From the NCBI GenBank assembly GCA_015501585.1, contig JADNRY010000001.1:868001-932000 (forward strand): a stretch of DNA of 64,000 nucleotides, read 5' to 3'. This DNA comes from Rhodocollybia butyracea. Lineage: Eukaryota; Basidiomycota; Agaricomycetes; Agaricales; Omphalotaceae. Of the stretch, positions 1-11,023 are shown piece after piece. A program made the position numbers and the translations under genes. The notes under the pieces were generated by a model, which saw only the letters and a list, made by a program, of their open reading frames with translations, was not told the origin of the DNA and ran no database searches. The number at the start of each line of letters is the position of its first letter. Position 1 is the stretch's first letter.

Positions 1-218
1 CCATCTCATCCTTCATCGTCATCGTCAGTCGCAGTCGCAGTAACGATAGTGGTCGACAAAAGGCGTTTATGAAGCTTCTTTATTCTTGCCTCTTGGGACA
101 CAACAAACGCGTTGCTAGTACAAATTCGGAGGATCTCCTCCACTATCCTGAATTATCAGTACACGGTTGACAAGCTCTGTATATCCATTACTGCTCTCCA
201 CTATGTATCGTACGTTTC

Positions 219-2046
219 TCATTCCAGCTCATCGGATTCACCATAGGAAAAACGAGGAGAGCCGCACCACTCTGTGTCCACCCCAAAAGTGATCATGGAT
301 TCCTTGCGTGACGAGGACGTGAGGTTAACAATGGGTTGACTGGAATATGTCCAGGTAAGAACAAGAACCACCAGGTCTCCATGATGGTCAACAGCTTGGA
401 ATGTCTGGAACCATGAAGAACCTGCATATGATTCCAACGGCTCACTAGCTGTCCCCAGGATGCGATAACAGCTCTTTTCCTCAATTCTATTCTTATCATA
501 TCCACGCCCTCTGCGCGAATTCAGAATGTGATACTTCACAGCTTCAAAGCTCGCACCTCCCTGTTGAAATTCTACGTGAGCGGCATTTGCGCATTGGGGT
601 GAAAGGGTTGCGAAAGCTTGGAGATATGAAGGAGGAATACACTCTGCGATTCGTAAGCACAATTCTGTCGGGAGGGATCCGATTCCCCTCAAAGAAGGAG
701 CGGTTTTGTGGAATTGTTCATTTTTGAGGACGAGATCATGCTTGCGGCTCCGCTCAAAAACGACTTGTCCAAGACGTGCGAGGGCTTCAATCCCTGGCGT
801 AGATGATGTTTTTGTGTCACGAAAAGGAAGAAATTGGAGGACAGGTGTGTGAGAGACGTGGAATTTAGGCTCAGAGGGTGTAATTTTGCCGAGTCCGCCT
901 CTGTCCGGTTCGTTTTTTGGAGTGGTGGAAGGGATCTCAATACGAACAACGGAAATATGATACAGTGATGATAGGATTCCGAAAAAGACAGTAGGCCTAC
1001 TTGTGGCGGCGGACTCTTTTTCCGTTTGTGTGATGTAGAATTTCGATTTCTGTACCAATTCAACAACTGCAGCAGGCAGATTGTGTTCAGCATCAAGGCG
1101 CGGAACAACAAGTAGGCATAGTATCCCATGTTCTATCCACTCGAACGCAGACTGATTTGAGTTGTAACGATCTCCAAAAAGACGCGTATTTTCCGAGAGT
1201 ATTAATGGTCCAGTAAAAGTATGTACCATTGTACGAACCCTATGGATAAGTCTTGGAGGGGCCGAGGATGAAAATAGTGTGATTCGCTCTCCCAGTCCAT
1301 AGTCTCTGTAAGACATGGCTTTCATTGATGCACCAATGAATACTTCCATGATCTTCATGCGTATGACTTCAGAGGAACGCATCTCATAAGTAAGGTCTAA
1401 TAATTCGTGTATTGGGCTGGCTTTGGAGGTGAGACTGTACTCCCTATAGGCATCGAGAACCGATGTGTCCACTGAAGATGGAGGCGGTTTATAGCGATGT
1501 CGAGCTCTTTCTGTGTCCGAGGGCAGTTCTGCATAGGATTCATCTTCGTCTGCGTCTGAGTGGATAGTAGACTACATGAGTATCTACTCGAAAACAAAAG
1601 ATATGGAACTCACAAAGGTATGCGCAAAACTCGTCGTCACCGGGCATATTTCGAAGATCAAAACGAGGCTCGCCATTGACATAGAAAATGTAGTGTTCGA
1701 GATCGATTTCGTAGAACCAGTGAGCATCACCGTGTCGCGGCCATTTCCTTGAGATTGTAAAATTTACATCACCCAAGTCCCGCTCCAGTTCTCCTCCACA
1801 AAGTGGGTCCTGTTCATCACCATCACTGCTATAGCCATATTCCCGCCGAAGTTCTTCTAGCATACCTTCCAGTTCCTCCTTCTTTGCAACAATATATTCT
1901 TCGAATTTAACAGGATCAGAGGGAATTTCCCCTAAGAATTTGACACCTAGACCACTGGGATATGCATCATAGCCGTGCCAGAATATAAAATAGAGGCCTT
2001 TGTAGCGATAGATCAAATACCCATGAGTGGTCATAGTAGAGGACAA
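219..2046 (-). CDS. F-box-like protein of an agaricomycete family, tandem copy A
   Basis: Two exons, complement(219..1555, 1614..2046), 589 codons. The 58-nt intron starts GTGAG and ends CTCAG. Without it the upstream frame runs into a stop at 1540; with it the frame continues into the long downstream exon. The N-terminal ~140 residues hold a Tyr/Phe-rich block with YRYKGLYFIFWHG followed by an acidic stretch. Near residue 435 the segment LPTELCLRIAECIPPSYL resembles an F-box core, so a role in substrate choice for SCF ubiquitin ligase is possible but inferred. The start could be the Met four codons downstream (MTTHGY), which is the one conserved in copy B. Copy B lies about 2.6 kb away on the same strand as part of a segmental duplication. 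I know the architecture only as a lineage-specific agaricomycete family; the molecular role is unknown. Confidence 0.72.
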
Positions 2047-2843
2047 GTTCGACGGTCCCTCACGGTCCGGTTACTCTCTGTTAGAGCCATTGAAAGCAAC
2101 AGATCCAGAGTGATATACGTTCTTGGGACTTCGTGCGGTTTTCAAGGGGATTGTGCGTATAAAGAGAACAAACTAAGGAACGGTCACAATTCGCAATACA
2201 CGTGCAAAATTACAAGCTACAACTCCTCAAACATTTTCGATAAAATCCTGCACAATGCGGCCACTGGGGAGCCTCACATCGAGCGCATGTCTGAAATTGT
2301 AACTACCACCGTCTTCCCCTTCCTGGATTCCGAAACATTTACACCTTAGAATAAACTCAACCCATTCACCAGTTTAGCGAACATACCTATTTCTTCTTCA
2401 CTTTCTTCGCCCCCAGGCTTCACTTCCTAATCCTGTTTTTTTGCCTCTCCTTTCAGGAAGATTCAGGAAGACTGTGACGGGTCTACATCCCTCTCATCCT
2501 TCATCAGCATCGTTTTTATTATCAGTCACAGCAGCGATAGTAAGTAGTCGACAAAAGATGTTCAAGAAGCTTCTTTACCTTCTTGCCACTTGGGACATGA
2601 GAAACCCGTCTAAATTTGTGCTAGCATGGTTTCAGAGGATTGTTGCGATATCCTCTGCTATCCTGACATTACCAATACATGGTTGACAAACGCTGTATAT
2701 CCATTATTATCAAGGCTTCTCCGCCACCTACCGTACGTTATGGTACAGGAAACAAGCAGCTCAGTTTTTCGATCAGTCGACCTACGAGAGAAAAGTATAT
2801 GCCCTTTCCCCCTGCAATCAACCACTGGTCTAACATCTTGTTT

Positions 2844-4662
2844 TTACCATTCAAGTCCCTCGGATTCACCATAGGACAAACGAGGAGGGCCACACCACTC
2901 TGAGTCCACCCCGAAAGTGATCGTGGACATGAGATTGACAATGGGTTGACCGGGATATGCTGTCCTAGTAAGAACAAGAACTATCGGGTCTCCATGGTGG
3001 TCAACAGCTTGGAATGTCTGGAACCATGGAGACGTTGCATGTGCCAATTCTAACCGTTCACTGACAGTAGCTGTCCCCAGGATGCGATAAACCTTTCCCT
3101 TGGGTCTGCTCTTATCAGATCCAGACACTTTGCTCGAATTCAGATAGTAAGACTGCACAGCTTCAAAGCTCGCACCCTCCTGAAATTCTGCGCGAGCGGC
3201 ACTTGCGCATTGGGGTGAAAGGGTTGCAAAAGCTTGAAGATATGAAGGAGGAATATATTTTGCAATTCGTAAGCACAATTCCGTTGGGAGGGATCCGATT
3301 CCCCTCAAAGAAGGAGCAGCTTTGTGAAATTGTTCATTTTTGAGGACGAGATCGTACTTGCGGCTCCGCTCGAAAACCACTTGTCCAAGACGTGCGAAGG
3401 CTTCAATCCCTGGTGTAGATGACGTTTCTGTGTCAGGAAAGGGAAGAGATTGGAGGGCATGTGTGTGAGAGATGTGGAATTTGGGTCCGGAAGGTGGAAT
3501 TTTGCTGAGTCCGCCTCTGTTTGGTTCGTTTTTTTGGAGAGGTGGAAGGGATCTCAATACAAACAATGGAAACATGGTACAGTGATGATATGACTCCAAA
3601 AAAGACAGTAGGCCTACTTGTGGCAGTGGACTCTTTTTCCATTTGTATGATATAGAATTTTGATCTCTGTACCAATTCAACAACTGCAGCAGGCAGATTG
3701 TTTTCGGCATCAAGGCGGGGAACAACGAGTAGGCATAGTATCCCAAATTCTATCCACTTGAATGCAGGCTGATTTGGGTTATAATTATCTCCGAATCGAC
3801 GCGTATTTTCTGAGAATATTAATGGTCCAGTAAAAGTATGTGCCATTGTGCGGACCCTATGAATAAGTCTTGGAGGGGCCGAGGATGAAAATAGTGTGGT
3901 TCGTTCTCCCAGTCCATACTCTTTGTAGGACATAGTTTGCATTGATGCACCAATAAATACTTCCATGATCTTTATGCGTATGACTTCAGAGGAACGCATC
4001 TCATAAGTAAGGTCTAATAATTCATGGATTGGGCTGGCTTTGGAGGTGAGACTGTACTCCCTGTAGGCATCGAGAACCGATGTGTCCACTGGAGGTGGAG
4101 GAGGCAGTTTATAGCGATGTCGAGCTCTTTCTATGTCCGAAGGCAGCTCTGTATATTCATCATCTTCGTCTATATCACAGTAGACTACATGAGTATCTAC
4201 TCGAAAATGAAGGAGATAGAAATCACCAAGGTATGCGCAAAACTCGTCGCCATTGGGCATGTTTCGAAGATCGAAATGAGGGTCGCCATCGACATAGAAA
4301 ATGTAGTGCTCGAGATCAATTTCGTAGGAGTAGGCGACATCACCAAGTCGCGGCCATTTTCTTGAGATTGTAATGTCTAAATCACCCAGGTCTCGCTTCA
4401 GTTCTCCTCCACAAAGTGGGTCCTGTTCATCACCATCACTGCTATAGCCATTTTCCTGCCGAAGTTCTTCTAGCATACCTTCCAGTTCCTCCTTCTTTGC
4501 AGCAATATATTCTTCGAATTTAGCAGGATCAGAGGGAATTTCCCTTATGAATTCGACACCTAGGCCTTCGGGATGTGCATCGGAGGCGTGCCAGAATATA
4601 AAATAGAGGCCTTTGTAGCGGTAGATCGAATAACCTCGAGTGCCCATAGTGGAGGAAAACAA
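2844..4662 (-). CDS. F-box-like protein, tandem copy B, with a one-base frame break
   Basis: Paralogue of the gene at 219-2046, about 80-85% identical by eye along its length. The reading frame breaks near 3530, where this copy has seven T in a row and copy A has six. Residues after IEIPSTSPKK therefore leave frame and resume as NEPNRGG. The splice site equivalent to copy A is present (intron 4170..4226, GTGAT...ATAG), but it is 57 nt, a multiple of three, so it reads through open whether or not it is removed. The F-box-like segment (LPTELCLRIAKYIPPSYL) and the C-terminus are intact in the second frame. Either this is a young pseudogene or the extra T is a homopolymer sequencing error; the frequency of such breaks in the window favours error. 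Confidence 0.6.
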
Positions 4663-5340
4663 GTTTGACGGTTCCTTGCGGATCGGCGGTACTCTCCGTT
4701 TCTCCGTTTACTGTCACAAAGATAATATTATTCGTAGAATCTTTCAGATGTACGGTCTGACTTCGTGCAGTTTTGAAGGGGATTGTCCATATAAAGAGGG
4801 TAAGCTGAGTCGCAATTCGCAATGCGCACTTACAAAATTATAAGTCTCGTTCATGTTATATTCACACTCTGTTGTACTGGACAAACCAGCTATAACTCTT
4901 CAAATATTTTCGATAAAGTCCCGCACAGCGCGGCTGCTGGGGAGCCTCACATCAAGCACCTCTCCGAAATTCCAACTACCATCGTCTTCCCCATCCTTGA
5001 TTTCGAGTCCGATTTCCTATCATCGAGCAGACTATTCTACACCCTGACGAACACCTCTGCAAGCTTCAGCGCGCACTGGCGCATTACTCTTCATTGTACG
5101 GCTGGAAATCTGCGGGGCTATTTGAGGGCCATACGGAGTTTCCTGGAACGCAAAGAATTGACGGCGCTGTTTTGGTCAAAGGGAGTAAAGTCCGAATTAG
5201 GAAATGTATTACTTACGATATTTACACAGCCACATTTTATTCTACGTGTTAAATTCTCAGGTCCACTTCATTTCTTCATTTCTTTTTAGGCGCTGCGCTG
5301 GCCATTGCATTCACGGCTGGCCCAATTTTCTTTTGGCACT

Positions 5341-7836
5341 ATGCCCGGCACTTCACTCCCTTACTCGGCGACGTACGAAAAATTACACCACCCGTCCCCC
5401 GAATCCTGGACGAAACAAATATTTGTACCGATACCCGGCGTAAATAATCGTCGTCTGCGTCTTTTAGTCCCAAATTTGCCTTCATGGCGTCGATTTCACA
5501 GCAAACTCCCAAAACCAATGGGCAGGAAACGAACTCTGTTGCTTATATGCTTTGCATGTACAGTAATGATCATGACCGTCATGCTCTTTCAGCGGAACGT
5601 CGGCACACCCGAATGGCCAGAATCGTGGCCCCCAGGGGATCCACCAACTCTAGTATTCAAGAGGGAAGATCTACAGAGAATATGGAACTGGGAAATACTC
5701 AGCGGTCATTATCCTTCGCGGCGCAGCAGTATGTTTTTTTCCTACTTCCTCTCGCTGAAGTAACGTTGAAACATTTCATGGCAGTACCGAGGATGATTGG
5801 ATTTAGTTCGCCACCTTATAATCCTGCGTTGCCTCCTATTAAACGAGTTCTTCCTCCTTCACGTTATAGACCGCCGCCCTCAGTGGCCACCCCTGATACA
5901 GATACTGTCGGCATCGGCCCCAAAAGAGCATATCTTGACATACAAAGCCCTCCGCCAAATGTCGCCTATCCTCCACGACCAGTTCCAGGTAGTGTTGCCG
6001 ACATGGATGTTATAATGAAGCATTGTGATTTCTCAGAGCACAAGGTATGATCATCTTTCAACGCTTGGCCTTGACTGACTTGGCAATAAGTATGTTCGCG
6101 ACTGCCTGGAAGTCCTTCGACTCGGCGGAGGTTTGGATAATGGTCAGCGCACACGGAGAGGAAATATGGATGACTGGAAGTATATCTACATGGAACAGGG
6201 GAATGCAACGGTTGAGATACCTTCTACTCCTCCTGAAGAAGAACAGCCTTCCTATCCCATACGCCGCCCTCTCCCTCCAGCCGAAGATGACACTCCTCAC
6301 GATCCCAATGCTGGGCTCGCCAAGAAGCGTGGTGTTGAATGGGAACCTCAGATTGTCCTTCCTTCCCCATTAAAACATACGCCGAGTGCAGCGTTACCTG
6401 GTCCTTGCGACTCAAATAATCCCCGTGTCTTTCACATGTTTTGGACTGGTCCCTTTACCGATAAACCGTATCTGGCTATCCTATCCTTCCTCTACACACA
6501 AAACACTGGTATTCATCTCGAGGAATGGCCTAGCGATTCTTCAGCTTGTGCCTCCGAGCTTTGGATCTGGCAAAACATAGGGCCCGCTGCTGCAGCCGTA
6601 AACCCGAATGCCTTGACCGACATGTTTGAACAGCTGAAAATCAACCCATGGGCTGCTCCTTTCCTTCACCCGCGATTCCATGATGTCATCAAATTCAAAC
6701 TATGGAATACTACAGAACAGCTCGACGGTATCCCGGAAATCAAGGACGAATGGAGAATTCTGCAGGACTCGTTATTCAATTCTGGTGGATATATCATCTC
6801 CGTAAAGCATGACCAGGAGAGTACTGCGAATGAGACGTCCACAAAAAAAGCAGACGAGGACGACATCCTCAACCGTACTGGCTCCTCTTCCGCTTCAGCC
6901 TATGATCGACTGTCTGTTATTCTCTCTGACATGGCCCGATTCGTCCTCTGTCATCGCTTTGGCGGCATCTACCTCGATGCAGACACGATTTTCTTGCGGG
7001 ATTGGGAGGAGCTTTGGGGATGGAAAGGTGCCTTTGCTTACCGCTGGTCACGGCTCGAAAAGTATAATACTGCAGTATTGAGGATGAACAAGAACTCTGC
7101 GTTGGGTTCATTCTTATTCAGAACTGCTCTGAAGAATGGCCTTGACTTCCATCCTATGACGGTATCTCGATATACCGCCGATGCGCACTTGGAAGGATTG
7201 TTACTGCGTTTGCCTGATGCGTTGTTCGATAGCGCGTGGCTAAATACGGAATATTATCAGCGAGATAGACCTCCTCAGCCCTATTTCGCCGAGTTGGTTC
7301 TTTTTTAATATTGTTAGTTCCAAGCTAATCACCTGCTTCCAGTTTTGCCGACTTTTTCGATACTCCACAACTGAGTAGCGCTGCTCCCCAGTCATTAGGG
7401 TTCAACGGATTCTTCAAAGGAGCATATTCGTATCATTTCCATAACTTTTGGTTGGTTTTTTTCCTCGTTTTACTGATCGTGACTGAAGCGACCTTTTCTT
7501 GATAGGTGGAAACCGTTCGATCCAACAAGGAACTGGCCTGATCTGGGACCTAGATTTAGCGTTGGAGAGAAGATCGCGCGAGCAGCACTTGGCGGCAAGA
7601 ATATATCTTTAAGTGAAGCCCTTGATAATAGTAGCGATGATATATTGGAGGAGTCTGAGCTAGAGGATTACGTGGAGGCAGATAAGCGTGATTTGGATTG
7701 GTCTGCTGTTCTTAAAAGGACATTCGAATCGTATATCAGAGGAGAACGACCCAATATGGTGAGTCACTCAAATTTCTACACAAACTGAATTGTTCATTCA
7801 AGAGTTCTTCAGTATGGCGAGTGGATCCGGTGGTAG
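5341..7836 (+). CDS. Glycosyltransferase family 32-type (DXD sugar transferase), type II membrane protein
   Basis: Six exons, all frames consistent: 5341..5728, 5785..6044, 6091..7292, 7343..7450, 7506..7758, 7813..7836, giving 744 aa. A single hydrophobic segment (TLLLICFACTVMIMTVMLF, about residues 66-84) after a basic stretch predicts a Golgi type II signal anchor. The catalytic region has DMARFVLCHRFGGIYLDADT, the conserved (G)GIYxDxD block of the Gly_transf_sug/GT32 fold, where the DAD binds metal and nucleotide sugar. Further on comes WWKPFDPTRNWPD, and the protein ends EWIRW. Likely role: adding a hexose to a glycan or glycolipid in the secretory pathway; donor and acceptor cannot be read from sequence. 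The frame is open upstream to 5305; the Met at 5341 (MPGTSLPYS) was chosen, and a Met at 5521 just before the anchor is the alternative. Confidence 0.87.
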
Positions 7837-8570
7837 GCGAACTCGACAGTAAGAGTGGATTATATTGTATCTTACATAGTACTATACTTTCTAGTGGATC
7901 GGGTCGAGCGTATACTTGTAGGTAATGAATCTGAACGTGGGTACAGCTAGACTGGTTATTTTGTAATAATTTCCTTTGATACGGGAAAGAATTGGTCTAT
8001 TTCGTGCGCCTGTAGAAAGAAGGAAGATTCAATTTGCGTGGTCCCATTGGGGAACCAGTGGTCTTGGGGAGGAGGCGAGATGTGTGACATCCTCTCCAGA
8101 AGCCTGCATACGGAGGCGACACTAAAAAGGACAGGACTGAGAGACAATGTAAAGGTCAGAATGAAGGAAAAGAGAAGGGAGATCGAAGTATGCAAGTACT
8201 TATCGGTTTATATATGTACGTACGGAATCACTACAGACGGTGACAAGAAACTACATGCCAGCCAGTCAAGAGCTTGATCTGCTCTGTTTGCAGTTTCCTC
8301 AGGGAGTTGTCTGTCTTCAGGGTGACTCGTGTTCACCACCACCACTCACGATTAAACGATTGCAAACAAAACAGCGTTAACTAGAAATAAAACAAGTATA
8401 CGCCGGCACGTTTCGGTAGCTCACTGGAACTCTTTGGCTTTACCCTGGTCTCGAAACCTTGGCTGTTTCCTTCATGGAACCACTTTCAACCTCGTGTTGA
8501 TTGTGAGTAACGGCGTAATATCCATATCTATAATACTATCCAAGTCTATTTGCAAACGCGTCCTTGTTGT
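7837..8570. other. Intergenic, convergent 3' ends
   Basis: This lies between the end of the glycosyltransferase gene (+) and the end of the ten-exon gene (-). It holds only short open frames with no family signal, so it probably consists of the two 3' untranslated regions. Confidence 0.5.
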
Positions 8571-10782
8571 CTATTCTTTTCCGTGTCCTACTATGTCTCT
8601 CCAATTGCGAGAAGGGATACTCTCCGACTTAACAGACAGCCGTCTCAGTCTAAGCGAAGCTGTGCGCGCCTCTGGCGAACCTGCTTTCACCTTTCCCAAC
8701 GCAATGGCCTTCATCAACTCACGCTTCTCCAGATCCCTGTGCGAAAGACTATCTTTGAACCTAAAGTTCTCCTTGACTCGAGGAACTTTTCCTGTAATGG
8801 GTGCCGTAGAGAAAACTTGCTCCTTTGCTGAACTTTTGACAAGAATTTCGCGCGAGCGAGGAATGTGAAGTAGATCTGTGGTGTCATTTGAGGTGACATC
8901 TCGGCTGGAATAGCTGAGGCTGATTGGTGCGTGATAATCTTTAGAAATCCCACTCTTCTCCTGCAACAAGTATCAAGAATTCGCTTGCTACCGAAGAAAT
9001 CAGCTGCACTTACTGAACGACGCCGCGGAGAGGAGAGTCCCCAAATTTTCTGCCGAAATTTATTACGGGAATGATCATACGACAACAAAAATACGTACCA
9101 GATCATTTTCGGCAGAAATATTCGAATCCTCCTGTCCTCCAGCTGAAAGCTGCGAGACATGAGAATGTCTTGTTAAAGACAAAGGTAGATTATAGCTTAC
9201 CCAATTGTTTCCGAATGCAGACGGCCTATTGAGCTGAGAAGGTTCAGTGGCGTCGTCGGTCTCTGCTATATTTTTCAATATGTTCTGCGTGACACTGGGG
9301 TTCTAGGTAAAACACAAAGTAAATCAGGATGAGCTCACCGAGATTGTTCGAGCAGGGGAAGATTGATGGTGCGGGGTTTGCATAGTATCGGTCTCGGACT
9401 CTTTGGAGTCCCAACCAATAGCACCGGAAGGTGGGAGGTGTTGCGGCCTGGGTTTCTCTAAACGCTGTAGTTTATTAAAAAAATCAGACTCCTTATTGAA
9501 TTCTTGTTAGTATTGACTCACCGCAGGCATCTTTCTACCGTGTTTGTCTCGGGTTTGGTACCTATCATACTGAGCAAACCTTTGAGGGAATGATTTGGAG
9601 GCATTTGACGAAGAGTTCTGTTGAACACCTGGTATGTTCAAAGGAAAAATTGATGCACAACGTACGAGAACCTTACCGGGCTGCTTTTATTCGATAGTTG
9701 ATCAAAGGAAAGGGGAGCATGCGTAGCTATATCTCTCAACTCTGCTTCGAGTATCCGACGCTGGTAAGCACAAGAAATCAGCTTTAGACTTCCGGGAAGA
9801 GGACAACATTACATTTCTATGCTCGACAGAGGAGGCTTGGACTGCAAGTGGCTTGGCCATTGCTGGATTGGAAATTCGATTTGTAGACTTGTTTGTAGAT
9901 GTGGGGTCCAACTTCAATCCATGGGCTTGCTATTCTATGATCAGTAACTTGAAAGAGAGCTGAGCGAAAAAACACACAAATGACTTCTGGGCCCATTCAT
10001 TCTCCAAAGTGACTATTTTCATGTGAATGGCCTCCAGAAGTTGCAAGACGGTAGGAACAAGTTCGGTAAAAGGCATTCGATAGACTTCGAGCTTTGGATA
10101 GACGCTGTACATCCATCCTGAAAATAATAAGAAACCGGTTGAACTAGCTGGAATCCGGATATACCTTGATGGATGAGATGTTGGCGTGGAATTCCAGTGT
10201 CCAATACGAGCTTCCCATCCTTGACTTCCGCCGCTCGCAGAACAACCAGACCGAAGGCAGTCTTCAGCTTGTTGATAATTCGTAGACGAATAACCTTCTT
10301 TTTGCTCGTTGCTTTCTTGCCTACTACCGTGACTAAAGACATTGACAACCGTCCAGGACGTTGAAATTTGGGCAAGGCAGCAGGCATCAGCGTTACACTA
10401 TTCCTACGCTTAGATGAATGAGCGATAGAGCGTGTGATACGCGTCGACCAAAGTTCAATGGGAATGTCAAAAGGTTTTTGAAGTGGAATAGGATTCGGTT
10501 CAAGCAATCCAAAGGGCGTCGCCGTTACCCTCAAAGCATCAGTATACCACTGAGGAGGTCTCCAGCGAGCATTTGCAGCCGGATGGCTCGGATCCAGTAC
10601 ACTGTTCTTTTGAGAAGGTTGGAAGGCACATGAAGTTGCTGGGGTTTGATTTCGAAACTAATCGTTCGCAATAAGAAATCGAAAAACTTCCAAAAATCAA
10701 AACATGCCAGAATTGAGGAGAGTCGGGGTGCTTTCTTTAGTCGACTGAGTTCTTTACATTTCTGCATCAAAGAAACCTCCAA
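8571..10782 (-). CDS. Conserved-looking protein of unknown function (ten exons)
   Basis: Ten exons on the minus strand: 10782..10758, 10638..10165, 10117..9978, 9929..9813, 9760..9677, 9617..9522, 9464..9339, 9302..9201, 9149..9099, 8960..8571. Every junction has GT...AG and keeps frame, giving 534 aa. No domain recognised. The N-terminal third contains LDPSHPAANARWRPPQWYTD and then a basic patch (GKKATSKKKVIRLRIINKLK) leading into a hydrophobic strand. The central part has MYSVYPKLEVYRMPFTEL. The second half is polar, Ser/Gln-rich and probably disordered. The C-terminus is basic (LRRLSVKSESIPSRNWRD). The first intron (119 nt) and the start Met (10782, or 10767 four codons later) are the least certain parts. 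It is divergent from the DUF262 gene and shares a ~240-bp promoter region with it. Confidence 0.75.
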
Positions 10783-11023
10783 AAATATTCAGGTGGTCGA
10801 AGAGTACGGGCAGTGCGGAACGGCGCACGTGATGTTTTCCAAGTTTTACCTGGACAGGTGGATCAGTGATTAACGCTTTCCTTTGTTTGCTTTGTTAATT
10901 GTGAGCCCTTTCATTACTCCCGGCATTCTGCAGTCTTTTGTAAGAATTTCTTTCAGAATTCATTCTTTTTTTTCTTTATCATTTACACACTTCATTGTCA
11001 CCAGCTATCGTTCGAGCCTTGCC

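Larger units (their letters stand above)
1..4998. repeat. Tandem segmental duplication (~2.5-kb units)
   Basis: Unit 1 runs from the window start to about 2335 and unit 2 from about 2488 to 4998. Both begin with a tctcatccttcatc stretch, continue through the 3' flank and coding region of the F-box-like gene, and include about 300 bp of upstream DNA. That upstream DNA has a conserved TATAAAGAG on the + strand (near 2158 and 4792) and a block reading tattttcgataaa...ggggagcctcacatc. The duplication therefore carried the promoter with the gene. The left edge lies outside the window. Confidence 0.8.

Noticed and set aside
8038..8277. A 79-codon + strand frame between two convergent genes
   Set aside because: It lies where 3' untranslated regions are expected and shows no coding features.
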